From Allobosea sp. (GTDB taxonomy: Bacteria; Pseudomonadota; Alphaproteobacteria; Rhizobiales; Beijerinckiaceae), in assembly GCA_024231975.1 (NCBI GenBank), contig JAAEQB010000090.1, positions 29,069 to 93,068 of the forward strand: DNA of 64,000 nt. The letters are read 5' to 3'. The notes below the pieces were generated by a model that saw only the letters and a list, made by a program, of their open reading frames with translations, was not told the origin of the DNA and searched no databases. Shown here piece after piece: positions 17,756-24,655 of the stretch (the stretch's first letter is position 1; every line of letters starts with the position of its first letter). Both the position numbers and the translations under genes were made by a program.

Positions 17756-18492
17756 TCCGCTGCCTCGCGGATCGACATGGCGAGCGCCATCAGGGTGCCT
17801 TGGCCGGCCTGCCGGTCGGCATGCAGGCGGGCGCTCCATTCCTCGAAGCGGCTGATCCAGTTCTCAGCCGCCCTGGCGGGCGACATCGGCTTGATCCGTT
17901 GCTTCAAGGGCAGAGGCTTGACCTGTTCGAGGCCGTCATCCCAAGCGCGTGGCGGGCGGGCGAGCAGGTGCTCGCGCTCGGCCTTGAGCAGGCGCCGGTC
18001 GACCAGGTGGACGAAGGATGCGATGTCGCGCGGCAACGGCCATGGCAGGCCGGCCTCGGCATGGACATAGCGGTCGATCGGATCGGACAGGCGCCGTTTG
18101 ATCGCCTTCATCGAGATCCGCGGCACGATGTCGTGGCCGGCCTCGCGCCTCATGTCGTCGAGGACCTCCTGCATCGCCTGCAGCACCGGCGTGATCCAGT
18201 CGCCGAGCGGGCCTTCCGGAGCGTCATGGATCAGGAAGGCCATGGCGAGCCGGTAATCGAAGGTCTGCGCCATGATCCAGTCGGCGCCGATGCAGCTATG
18301 CTGCGCGACCGAATAGAGCACGCCGCTCGCCGTCTGGTTGGCGAAGCGGCCGGTGTTGCCGAGGGCTAAGCCGATGTCGCGTCGGATGTCGAGCCCGCCG
18401 GGCTCGATCGCCCGGCCGAGCGGTAAGGCCCGGCCGCTGGCAGTCTGAGTCCAGGGCGCGGACTGCGCGGTTGCGGTCACGGGCGACTTCAT
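17752..18492 (-). CDS. HD-domain phosphohydrolase
   Basis: A 246-aa protein with a YfbR-like HD signature: H65 in LYSVAQHS and the H89-D90 doublet in AFLIHDAPEGPLGDW; a later Asp in HLVDRRLLKAE may complete the metal site. YfbR-type enzymes dephosphorylate nucleoside monophosphates, especially dNMPs. In a phage early operon this suggests nucleotide-pool adjustment, consistent with the MazG-like gene in the other early operon. The substrate is inferred. The start has a GGGAGA element upstream. Confidence 0.8.
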   Translation of the reverse strand: MKSPVTATAQSAPWTQTASGRALPLGRAIEPGGLDIRRDIGLALGNTGRFANQTASGVLYSVAQHSCIGADWIMAQTFDYRLAMAFLIHDAPEGPLGDWITPVLQAMQEVLDDMRREAGHDIVPRISMKAIKRRLSDPIDRYVHAEAGLPWPLPRDIASFVHLVDRRLLKAEREHLLARPPRAWDDGLEQVKPLPLKQRIKPMSPARAAENWISRFEEWSARLHADRQAGQGTLMALAMSIREAAE

Positions 18493-18791
18493 ACGATGCT
18501 CTCCCGGCGAAGCCGGCGCCCGGTCAGGCGCTTGGCTTCGGCCTGCAATCGATCGAGTGTGGTGAGGTCGGCGGAATCGAAGTCCGGATCGCCGTTCGTG
18601 TGCTTGGCCCGATAGAACGCGTCGAACAGGATGATGCGCGTCCGGCGCTCCGCGATCTCGTCGAGCGCGGCGTCATCCTCGGCGGCCTTGGCCTCGGCTC
18701 TCGTCATCGCGTCGCGCAGGCCGATATAGCCCTCGGGTTCTTTGCCGATCAGACACTTGCCGGCGGAGGCGGGGGGTGACGGCTCGCTCAT
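18489..18791 (-). CDS. Hypothetical protein (100 aa)
   Basis: Not recognised. Acidic N-terminal half with a helix DDAALDEIAERRTRIILFDAFY, then NGDPDFDSADLTTLDRLQAE and a basic C-terminus LTGRRLRRESIV. Coupled by four-base overlaps to both neighbours. Confidence 0.6.
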   Translation of the reverse strand: MSEPSPPASAGKCLIGKEPEGYIGLRDAMTRAEAKAAEDDAALDEIAERRTRIILFDAFYRAKHTNGDPDFDSADLTTLDRLQAEAKRLTGRRLRRESIV

Positions 18792-19159
18792 CGAGCCGCC
18801 TCCATCTGCATCGGGGCCGGCTCGGGCGCGCGCCCGTGCAGCCGCGCCTCGGCGCTCAGCAGCGTCGTCTCGGCGAGGCGGCGCAGGTTAGGGCAGGTGA
18901 TTGCCGGGTCGCGCCGGGCGATGGCGTCGATCAGCGCTACGGAGGGCATGCCGCCGTCGGCCTGGATCAGCGCGAACTTGGCGTAAGCCCAGCCCTGCCG
19001 GGCGGCGGAGGCGAGTGGGCCGAGCGCCAGACCGTTGGGGTCGGCGCGGTCACGGATCAGGCTGGTGATCCTGCCGATTTCCTCGGTGGTTTGCTGCACT
19101 TGCACCATCGCCGCGCAGCGGCGGGCGATGGCTTCGTCGGGGAGGGGGCGGCGGTCCAT
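18788..19159 (-). CDS. Hypothetical protein (123 aa)
   Basis: Not recognised. A mostly helical protein with ARRCAAMVQVQQTTEEIGRI near the N-terminus and repeated Arg/Ala segments afterward (NLRRLAETTLLSAEARLHG). It ends just before the HD-operon gene and overlaps its neighbour by four bases. Confidence 0.58.
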   Translation of the reverse strand: MDRRPLPDEAIARRCAAMVQVQQTTEEIGRITSLIRDRADPNGLALGPLASAARQGWAYAKFALIQADGGMPSVALIDAIARRDPAITCPNLRRLAETTLLSAEARLHGRAPEPAPMQMEAAR

Positions 19160-19519
19160 CTAGACCGCCTCCGCCTCGGCGGGCTGCCCTGTCTCGGCGG
19201 CCTCGGCACGCGCAGCGACGCGACGGGCGAGGATCTTGGCCGCCTGGGTGCCGCGCGTCCACGCAAGGTGGTGGTCGTAGCCGGCGCGCACGAGGTCCTG
19301 CACATCGGCATAGCCGCGGGCGATGCGGCCTTCGTCGAGCAGATCGACCATGTCCGCGACGACGATATCGGCGACGACCGGGCCGAGCTGGTCGCCGCGC
19401 CCCAGCGCCTGGCGCGCTTTGAAGGCGAGCGGTTCGGCGATGAGCTTGGCCTTTAGCAGCGCGGCATTGACCTCGTCGACTTGCGTCGGCTGGCCGGGCT
19501 CGGGTCGGAAGTGACGCAT
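19160..19519 (-). CDS. Hypothetical protein (119 aa), first gene of the PL operon
   Basis: Not recognised. It begins MRHFRPEPGQPTQVDEVNAA and includes VVADIVVADMVDLLDEGRIARGY and DHHLAWTRGTQAAKILARR. It has a strong ribosome-binding site GGAGG six bases before ATG 19519 and lies about 26 nt downstream of the predicted PL start. Being first under a repressor-controlled promoter, it is expected to be made immediately on induction. Confidence 0.65.
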   Translation of the reverse strand: MRHFRPEPGQPTQVDEVNAALLKAKLIAEPLAFKARQALGRGDQLGPVVADIVVADMVDLLDEGRIARGYADVQDLVRAGYDHHLAWTRGTQAAKILARRVAARAEAAETGQPAEAEAV

Positions 19520-19551
19520 CGGATACCTCCATCGGTGGGCGATGGCGGATA

Positions 19552-19580
19552 TCCGTAAGTCGGGAAATTTCCTGTGTCAA
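19552..19580 (-). promoter_or_regulatory. PL, leftward early promoter with operator in the spacer
   Basis: On the minus strand TTGACA (19580-19575) and TACGGA (19557-19552) are exactly 17 bp apart. The palindrome GGAAATTTCC (19563-19572) fills the middle of the spacer, so repressor bound there would block RNA polymerase. It drives the operon from 19519 leftward. Confidence 0.75.
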
Positions 19581-19599
19581 TCAGTAACAGGAAATTTCC
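19563..19599. promoter_or_regulatory. OL operator pair
   Basis: Two perfect copies of GGAAATTTCC at 19563-19572 and 19590-19599, centres 27 bp apart. The second copy is extended to AGGAAATTTCCT and lies upstream of the PL -35 box. The same sequence occurs at the right promoter next to the repressor gene, so the S24 repressor is the obvious ligand. Confidence 0.8.
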
Positions 19600-19617
19600 T
19601 TATCTACTGGTCGTGTG

Positions 19618-20184
19618 CTACTGCCTCTGCCGTAGCCAGGAGCGGTCTTTGATTCCCTCCGACCAGAGATTGATAAGGCGCTTGCTGCGTTCCTCGGTGC
19701 CGAAGTTGGCCCGTCTGCAGGTGTATAGGGCTAGCTCGCTGTCGGCGCTGGTTGCCTTGTCCGGGAGTGCGTCGACGTAGAGGGTCCACCAGAGGCAGGC
19801 GTTTGCCGGAGCGACAGGCATTGTGCCCTCGCACCCATCCGTCAGGCAAAGCGCGATGTCCCTAACCCCCTCGGGCTCCCTTTCGAGGCTGCGGATCGTG
19901 GCGATCAGCTTGCTTCTGCGATCTGTGCAGAGGTCGATCGTGTCTGCAGTTCCGACGCAGGCCTGGACGAGGTTGAGCATGTCCGCCGGTGCGATGATGG
20001 GCTCGGGCGTCCGCTGCTTGAGTTGTGCCCAAAGGGCAAGCTCGATCGGGCGTGCGAAGGCTTCGCTGGCATAGGCGCGGGCCTGCCGCGCTGCCGTTTT
20101 CAAGCTGTCGAAGTTCAGGCCGGCCGCCAATCCGATGCAGGCTGACGCGGCCGCTACGGCATACAGACGAGATCGTCGCGTCAT
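19618..20184 (-). CDS. Hypothetical exported protein (188 aa)
   Basis: A signal-peptide-like or anchoring N-terminus (MTRRSRLYAVAAASACIGLAAG) precedes a Cys-containing domain (LVQACVGTADTIDLCTD, DIALCLTDGCEG, ANACLWWTLY, LYTCRRANFG). The even number of cysteines in an exported protein suggests disulphides. Not recognised. It lies between the repressor and PL, transcribed with the repressor, so it could be produced in the lysogen and alter the host envelope; that is inference. Confidence 0.65.
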   Translation of the reverse strand: MTRRSRLYAVAAASACIGLAAGLNFDSLKTAARQARAYASEAFARPIELALWAQLKQRTPEPIIAPADMLNLVQACVGTADTIDLCTDRRSKLIATIRSLEREPEGVRDIALCLTDGCEGTMPVAPANACLWWTLYVDALPDKATSADSELALYTCRRANFGTEERSKRLINLWSEGIKDRSWLRQRQ

Positions 20185-20206
20185 GGCGGCTCCGCTTGCT
20201 GGCAGC

Positions 20207-20902
20207 CTAGATCCCGAACAGGTCGTTGACCGTCAAAACCTTGTGCATGCTCTTGACGTAATGAAGGTCAAATTCGAGCTGCGCCTTTGGATTGAACTGC
20301 TCGACCGTAATGGAGCTTCCGGAGCGTTTAACCAGCCGCTTGATGAACGATTCAACCGGACCGTGCTCTGAATACTGAGCGGTGATGACTACGCTATCCC
20401 CGATATTTGGCTTCTTGTAGGGGCTGACGAAGCGCAAATCGCCGGGGTTGTGCTCCGGAATCATGGAGTAACCTTCGATGTAAAGCGCATAAACCCCACT
20501 TGCCCCTGCCAGTCCGGGCGGACGCGCAACATAGTCCACGGCATGATCCTCAAACTGAAACGCGCCTGCCATCGAGCCTGCTGCGGTCCCGCGAACCTCA
20601 ATGTCGCGCGGCATTTCGCTCCGACTGGGCAGTCTTATCTTTGCAGGCCGAGTGTTCCCCGTCGGTATTTCGGCGACCGCAGGCGGGAGAGCCGGGCCGT
20701 CGCCGTAGAGCAGCCATTCCAGGGAGCACTGCAGGACGGCAGCCAGCTTTGCCATCGAATCCGTCCGGGGATTCTTTGCCTTGCCTTTGAGGATGTCTCC
20801 GACAAAGCCCGCGTTCAGGCGGGCCTGTACGGACGCAGCGCTGGCGGTCAGGCCGTGCAGCTTCAGCTGCGCCTCGATGCGGTCTGCGAGCGTTTCGGTC
20901 AT
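20207..20902 (-). CDS. CI-type repressor, XRE HTH plus S24 (LexA-like) autopeptidase
   Basis: A 231-aa lysogeny repressor. The N-terminal HTH includes SAASVQARLNAGFVGDILKGKAKN. The C-terminal S24 domain has the nucleophile Ser146 in YIEGYSMIPEHNPGD and the general base Lys188 in VESFIKRL. Candidate Ala-Gly self-cleavage bonds are A108-G109 and A112-G113 in the hinge. RecA-stimulated cleavage after DNA damage should release PL and PR. Operators GGAAATTTCC lie on both sides of the gene. A third, imperfect site (GGAAGTTACC, 20907-20916) abuts its own start and may serve autoregulation. Confidence 0.9.
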   Translation of the reverse strand: MTETLADRIEAQLKLHGLTASAASVQARLNAGFVGDILKGKAKNPRTDSMAKLAAVLQCSLEWLLYGDGPALPPAVAEIPTGNTRPAKIRLPSRSEMPRDIEVRGTAAGSMAGAFQFEDHAVDYVARPPGLAGASGVYALYIEGYSMIPEHNPGDLRFVSPYKKPNIGDSVVITAQYSEHGPVESFIKRLVKRSGSSITVEQFNPKAQLEFDLHYVKSMHKVLTVNDLFGI

Positions 20903-20941
20903 GTCAGGAAGTTACCCGGCAATGCCGCTTGGGTGAATGCA

Positions 20942-20973
20942 GGAAAATTCCCTTTGACGATCAGGAAATTTCC
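20942..20973. promoter_or_regulatory. OR operator pair
   Basis: GGAAAATTCC (20942-20951, one change from the palindrome) and perfect GGAAATTTCC (20964-20973), centres 22 bp apart. The second lies in the PR spacer, the first upstream of the PR -35 and toward the repressor gene. An 8/10 match at 20907-20916 may be a third site. Confidence 0.8.
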
Positions 20974-20982
20974 GGCTACCGC
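20954..20982 (+). promoter_or_regulatory. PR, rightward early promoter with operator in the spacer
   Basis: TTGACG (20954-20959), 17-bp spacer containing GGAAATTTCC, then TACCGC (20977-20982). The arrangement mirrors PL. Transcription should begin near 20989-20991, at or next to the ATG of the first gene, so the message may be leaderless. Confidence 0.68.
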
Positions 20983-20990
20983 TAGCGGCT

Positions 20991-21296
20991 ATGATGACGC
21001 TGATCGAACAAGTCGTGGCAGTGGCGACCGCCTATTGCGCTGCGGAGCAGGTCGAGGTCGGCCGCGCATCGTGGCGCGCCTTCGCTGAATCCAAGACGCT
21101 AGGCAACCTGATCGCGAGGAAGTCTTCCCCCACCCTCGAGCGCGCCGACCGCGCGCTCTGGTGGTTCTCTGCGAACTGGCCCGCCGATGCCGAATGGCCG
21201 GCGGGCGTGCCGCGCCCCGATCCGAGCGCCGAGCCTAAAGCACCCCGACGTCGCCGCGAGACGGTCGCCGATCGGCTGGAGGCGAGGGTCGCCTGA
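20991..21296 (+). CDS. Small protein in the cro position (101 aa)
   Basis: The first gene under PR. The sequence holds EQVEVGRASWRAFAESKTLGNLIARKS, which could form a helix-turn-helix, then LERADRALWWFSANWPAD and a proline- and arginine-rich tail. By position it is a Cro or early regulator candidate, but no family was recognised with certainty. ATG codons stand at 20991 and 20994, with no Shine-Dalgarno sequence and a transcription start predicted at about the same point. Confidence 0.62.
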   Translation: MMTLIEQVVAVATAYCAAEQVEVGRASWRAFAESKTLGNLIARKSSPTLERADRALWWFSANWPADAEWPAGVPRPDPSAEPKAPRRRRETVADRLEARVA

Positions 21297-21369
21297 TGTT
21301 GTTCGAAACGTGCCTTCATTGGTGGCCTCCGCCCTGATCTGACGGAAGCAGACTGACACCGACCGACCC

Positions 21370-21402
21370 TTCCCAACATGGGAAAGCCTGAAGCGCTTTC
21401 CC
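21370..21402 (+). promoter_or_regulatory. Overlapping alternative hairpins in the early right leader
   Basis: GGGAAAGC (21380-21387) can pair with GCTTTCCC (21395-21402), an 8-bp stem with a 7-nt loop. The same GGGAA can instead pair with TTCCC at 21370-21374. The two stems are mutually exclusive and sit between the first two PR genes, just before the ribosome-binding site of the second. This could be an attenuation or translation-control element, but there is no T run. Confidence 0.35.
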
Positions 21403-21422
21403 GTTGACAGCGGAGCTTTGCC

Positions 21423-21917
21423 ATGTCGCGGGCCATTACCGACGCCTGGTTCTTTCGCATCAAGGCCGCGACACGCGACGTCATCGTCCGCGTCGGCGGC
21501 GTGGTTCGCGCCGGCGAACTGACGCTGACCTCGAAGACAGAGGCGTCGCGCTGGCAAAGCGTCAATGACGAGGCGATCATCCCGCTCGCCGCCGTGCTGG
21601 CCCTGGAGGCCGAATGCGGCCTGCCGCTGATCACCGAGGCGATGGCCGATCTTCAGGGCCGCAGGCTATCCGACGATATCGCCGCCGTCGATGCGAAGGC
21701 ATGCATCGCCCGCGACAATGCCGAGGTGATGCGCAGGGCGGCGGAGGTGATGGCGGCGATGGCCGCCGCACTTGCCGACGGCACGGTGACCCCGGCCGAA
21801 GCCGAGCGTGTCGACCGCTCCGCCCGAGATCTCGACCAGGCTGTCGCCGATCTGCGCCGTAACCTCGCTTCGGTGCGCGCCGGCCGCCCGACGCTGCGCT
21901 CTGTCGGCGAGGGCTGA
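21423..21917 (+). CDS. Hypothetical early protein (164 aa)
   Basis: The N-terminal part (DAWFFRIKAATRDVIVRVGGVVRA, then TLTSKTEASRWQSVNDEAII) resembles phage proteins in which a short HTH recognises a target, as in CII-like regulators. The C-terminal half is an Ala/Arg-rich helical region (MRRAAEVMAAMAAALADG, ARDLDQAVADLRRNL), likely a coiled coil. A regulatory role is inferred from position; no family is certain. GGAG lies about ten bases before ATG 21423. Confidence 0.65.
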   Translation: MSRAITDAWFFRIKAATRDVIVRVGGVVRAGELTLTSKTEASRWQSVNDEAIIPLAAVLALEAECGLPLITEAMADLQGRRLSDDIAAVDAKACIARDNAEVMRRAAEVMAAMAAALADGTVTPAEAERVDRSARDLDQAVADLRRNLASVRAGRPTLRSVGEG

Positions 21918-21921
21918 TCCG

Positions 21922-22656
21922 ATGGCGGGCGCGGAGTGGAGCGACAAGCGTATCGGCACGCTGACGCGGATGGCGGCCGATCATCACACCGCCGCCGAGG
22001 TCGCTGTGCAGCTCGGCATCTCGCGCTCGGCCGTGCTCGGCAAGGCTAACCGCTTGGGCATCGTCTTTCGCGGCCGCCAGCCGGCTGCTGTGCCTGCAGA
22101 GACCGCGGCGCCTCCGAAGCCACAGGCCAGCCGGCCGGAGCCGCGCGAGTTCCCGAAGCCCGGGCGACGAGACGGCAGTGAGCCTTGTGGCGAATGCTAC
22201 CTGAAGCAGGATGAAATCTGCGACATCTGCGGCGCGGCCCATGCGACGTCTCCTTCCGCCCGGCCGGGCAGGGATGATCGGGCGCCTGCGATCGATAAGG
22301 GCGGGCCGGCAGCCGAGCCGCCGGCCCGCCAGCCAGAGCAGCCCGCCGCCCCCGTGCCTGCGCCGCAGGTCCACGCCGGTGTGATCCAGCCGACACCGCC
22401 GGGCTGGCCGAAGCCGGCCGGGCCGCACGCCGTCTCGCTGCTGGATCTCCGGGACCATCATTGCCGCATGCCGCTCTTCGGGCCCTTGCAGCGCACCGGC
22501 CTGTTCTGCGGCGAGCCAGTCGAGCAGCCGGGCGGGAGCTGGTGCGCCGGCTGCCGGCCGCTGATCCGCGAGGGGCGCCCGGCGCTGCGCGGCGAGGCCG
22601 CCGAGGCGATGCGCGCCCGTTTCACCCGGCAGAGCAGTTCCGGAGCCTTCGCATGA
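21922..22656 (+). CDS. GcrA-like cell-cycle regulator homologue
   Basis: A 244-aa protein. The N-terminus, WSDKRIGTLTRMAADHHTAAEVAVQLG, then ISRSAVLGKANRLGI, is the GcrA HTH. A long Pro/Arg/Ala-rich linker with a four-Cys patch (CGECYLKQDEICDICG) follows, and the C-terminus (LLDLRDHHCRMPLFGP, GLFCGEPV, WCAGC) matches the GcrA sigma70-binding end. Chromosomal GcrA activates genes at GANTC sites methylated by CcrM. A phage copy could redirect host RNA polymerase. The extra cysteine patch is not typical. ATG 21922 follows the previous stop by two bases. Confidence 0.85.
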   Translation: MAGAEWSDKRIGTLTRMAADHHTAAEVAVQLGISRSAVLGKANRLGIVFRGRQPAAVPAETAAPPKPQASRPEPREFPKPGRRDGSEPCGECYLKQDEICDICGAAHATSPSARPGRDDRAPAIDKGGPAAEPPARQPEQPAAPVPAPQVHAGVIQPTPPGWPKPAGPHAVSLLDLRDHHCRMPLFGPLQRTGLFCGEPVEQPGGSWCAGCRPLIREGRPALRGEAAEAMRARFTRQSSSGAFA

Positions 22657-22919
22657 CCGCGCCGCCCACATTCGACGAGGTCGCTGCGCGCCTGAAGCTG
22701 GCTGCCGATACCGAACTGCTGGCGATCAACCAGCTCGAACTGGAGGCGTCGCGCGCCAGCGTCGTCGCGCCCGAACTCTACCGGTTGACCGTCGGCGAGG
22801 CCCGCCGCCAGGCGGAGGCGCTCGGCTTCGCCCATCGCGTCATGCTGCAGCTCGCGGCCCAGCCCGACATCTCGCGCATCCTCGGCCTCGGCCGGCCTCT
22901 CACTGGAGGCGCGGCATGA
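22653..22919 (+). CDS. Hypothetical small protein (88 aa)
   Basis: Helical protein starting MTAPPTFDEVAARLKLAADTE, with a C-terminal stretch RVMLQLAAQPDISRILGLG. Not recognised. ATGA overlaps with both neighbours show it is coupled to the GcrA-like gene and the following HTH gene. Confidence 0.6.
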   Translation: MTAPPTFDEVAARLKLAADTELLAINQLELEASRASVVAPELYRLTVGEARRQAEALGFAHRVMLQLAAQPDISRILGLGRPLTGGAA

Positions 22920-23545
22920 ACCGGCCTGAAACCGCCCCTGCCGACGAGAGCTTCCGCGCGCGGGTCGCGGCCCTCTATGGCGACGGCTTCTCGCCGCTGG
23001 AGATCGCCGAGCATCTCGGCCGCAAGCGCACCACCGTCAATTCGGTGATCAACAAGCTGCGGGTGGGCGGCAAGCTGCCGCCGGCGCCGCAGCTGCAGCC
23101 GGGCACGCTCGCCGCCCGCGCCCTGGCGATGATCGAGCTGGCCGGCGAGGAGGGCAGGCGGCCGAAGCTGCTCTGCGCCCTGCTCGACGCCAGCTCCGAC
23201 GACATCGCCCGCGCCCTGCGCCGGCTGACCGCGCTCGGCCTGATCCGGCGCGAGGTCGACGGCCTGATCCTCGGCGCGGAGACCGAGCGGGCGCCCGAAA
23301 CCCTGGGCGAGCGCCGGGCCGCGGCCGGGCCGCTGGCCAATGTCGTCAGCTACGCACTGACGCTGGTGCAGGCCGGCTCGCCGGGCCGCGCCGTCCTCTT
23401 CCTTCACCGCGCAGCCGAGCGCCTCGCGCCCGGCTCGCCCGAGGCGGTGAACCTGCTCGCGCTGGCCGACCTGATCGGCGGCAGCGAGGGCCGGACTTTT
23501 GCCGGGCGGATCGAGCGGATCGAGATCGATGGAGGCGAGGCATGA
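22916..23545 (+). CDS. Probable DNA-binding protein with two HTH segments (209 aa)
   Basis: Two regions look like helix-turn-helix: LYGDGFSPLEIAEHLGRKRTTVNSVINKLR (split here by position about 20-50) and LLDASSDDIARALRRLTALG, followed by LIRREVDGLILG, a winged-helix-like wing. The C-terminal 70 residues are helical. A phage regulator is likely, but the family is not identified. Coupled by four-base overlaps on both sides. Confidence 0.65.
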   Translation: MNRPETAPADESFRARVAALYGDGFSPLEIAEHLGRKRTTVNSVINKLRVGGKLPPAPQLQPGTLAARALAMIELAGEEGRRPKLLCALLDASSDDIARALRRLTALGLIRREVDGLILGAETERAPETLGERRAAAGPLANVVSYALTLVQAGSPGRAVLFLHRAAERLAPGSPEAVNLLALADLIGGSEGRTFAGRIERIEIDGGEA

Positions 23546-24207
23546 GCCTGAACCTGCTGGAACTGCGTGCGGCCAACCGGGCGCGCGATGCTGCATGGGT
23601 TTCGCCGGGCACGAAACTCAGCCTGACCTTCCGCGGCAATGAGCTGGCAGGGGAGATCGGCGAGGCCTGCAACGTCATCAAGAAGCTGGAGCGCGAGAGG
23701 CTCGGCCTGGTCGGGTCGCGCGCAACGGTCGAGGATCTGGCGGACGAGCTCGCCGACGGCGTGATCTGCATCGACTTGATCGCGATGGACCTCGGCATCG
23801 ACCTCGGCGCGGTCGTCGTCCGCAAATTCAACGAGACGTCGGTGAAGCGCGGCCTATCCACGATGCTGTTGCCGTCGCAGGCGGTGGCGGACGTGCTCGC
23901 CGAACGGCGCCGGCACGTCGAAGGCGAAGGCTGGACCGCCGAGCATGACGACGGCCACGACAAGGCCGAGATGGCCGCTGCGGCGCTAAACTACACCGCC
24001 GCAGCCGCAATCACTGTGGCGCTGGGCGGCGACCGCTACAAGGCCGGTCCGCCGCTCGACAGCATGGGCTGGGCGATCGGCTGGCGCTGGGCGCCGAGCT
24101 GGTGGAAGCCCGGCCCCGTCCGCCGGATGCTGGTCAAGGCCGCGTCGCTGATCATCGCCGAAATCGAGCGGCTGGACCGCGCCGCCGCGCGCAAGGCCGG
24201 ACGGTGA
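23542..24207 (+). CDS. MazG-like nucleotide pyrophosphohydrolase with C-terminal phage domain
   Basis: The N-terminal 100 residues have the MazG-type metal-binding pattern: GNELAGEIGEACNVIKKLER (E-E-x-x-E-like) and EDLADELADGVICIDLIAMD, ending at KFNETSVKRG. This fold hydrolyses (d)NTPs to monophosphates. The C-terminal half contains WTAEHDDGHDKAEMAAAA and WWKPGPVRRMLVKAASLI, a phage domain of unknown function often found alone. The fusion suggests the two cooperate. With the HD hydrolase of the left operon it may form a nucleotide-editing pair; that is inference. Confidence 0.78.
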   Translation: MSLNLLELRAANRARDAAWVSPGTKLSLTFRGNELAGEIGEACNVIKKLERERLGLVGSRATVEDLADELADGVICIDLIAMDLGIDLGAVVVRKFNETSVKRGLSTMLLPSQAVADVLAERRRHVEGEGWTAEHDDGHDKAEMAAAALNYTAAAAITVALGGDRYKAGPPLDSMGWAIGWRWAPSWWKPGPVRRMLVKAASLIIAEIERLDRAAARKAGR

Positions 24208-24407
24208 TAACCGCCGAGGTCATGGACGCCGTCGAGGTCGCGGCCGGCAGCGGCGACGGCACGATCATGGAGAGCGGGGCGCACCGCAGCGTCTCGCCCA
24301 GCCGCATCGCCGCCACCCGCAACACCATCCTGCGCTTCCTGGAGAACGTGCCGGAAGAGATGACCGCGCTCGAAATGCGCGAGGCGATCGAGGAGGCCGT
24401 GGAATGA
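24204..24407 (+). CDS. Hypothetical small protein (67 aa)
   Basis: Starts at GTG 24204, overlapping the previous stop as GTGA. Contains AVEVAAGSGDGTIMESGAHR and a C-terminal NTILRFLENVPEEMTALEMR helix. Not recognised. The overlap pattern with both neighbours (ATGA at 24404) supports a real coupled gene. Confidence 0.55.
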   Translation: MITAEVMDAVEVAAGSGDGTIMESGAHRSVSPSRIAATRNTILRFLENVPEEMTALEMREAIEEAVE

Positions 24408-24655
24408 TGAGAATCTCCGTTCTTGCCATCGTCGTGCTCGCCGCCGGATGCGCGCCGGCGGGGCAGCCTGTGCCGCGCGACCTCTTCGAGTTCAACGAGG
24501 CGAAGGTCTACGTAGATCGATTCACCGGGTGCCAATACCTGGTGATCACCAGCCGCGCGATCACCGCGCGCCTGGACGCGGCAGGGCGTCCTATGTGCCG
24601 GCCGGTACATGCTCCTTCCCTGAGCCGCCGCACGATGCAGGCGCGCGATGCGTGA
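24404..24655 (+). CDS. Small lipoprotein, DUF6440-like
   Basis: An 83-aa protein with a lipoprotein signal (MMRISVLAIVVLAAGC, lipobox LAAGC, lipidated Cys16). The mature part has AKVYVDRFTGCQYLVITS and TARLDAAGRPMCRP, which follow the pattern of DUF6440 (Asp-x-x-x-Gly-x-x-Tyr-Leu then a Thr-x-x-Leu-Asp-x-x-Gly-x-P turn). Function unknown. An envelope lipoprotein inside an early operon may act in superinfection exclusion, which is only a suggestion. Confidence 0.6.
   Translation: MMRISVLAIVVLAAGCAPAGQPVPRDLFEFNEAKVYVDRFTGCQYLVITSRAITARLDAAGRPMCRPVHAPSLSRRTMQARDA

Noticed and set aside
21296..21340. 14-codon open frame after the cro-position gene
   Set aside because: Too short, with no ribosome-binding site and no sign of a leader peptide with repeated codons.
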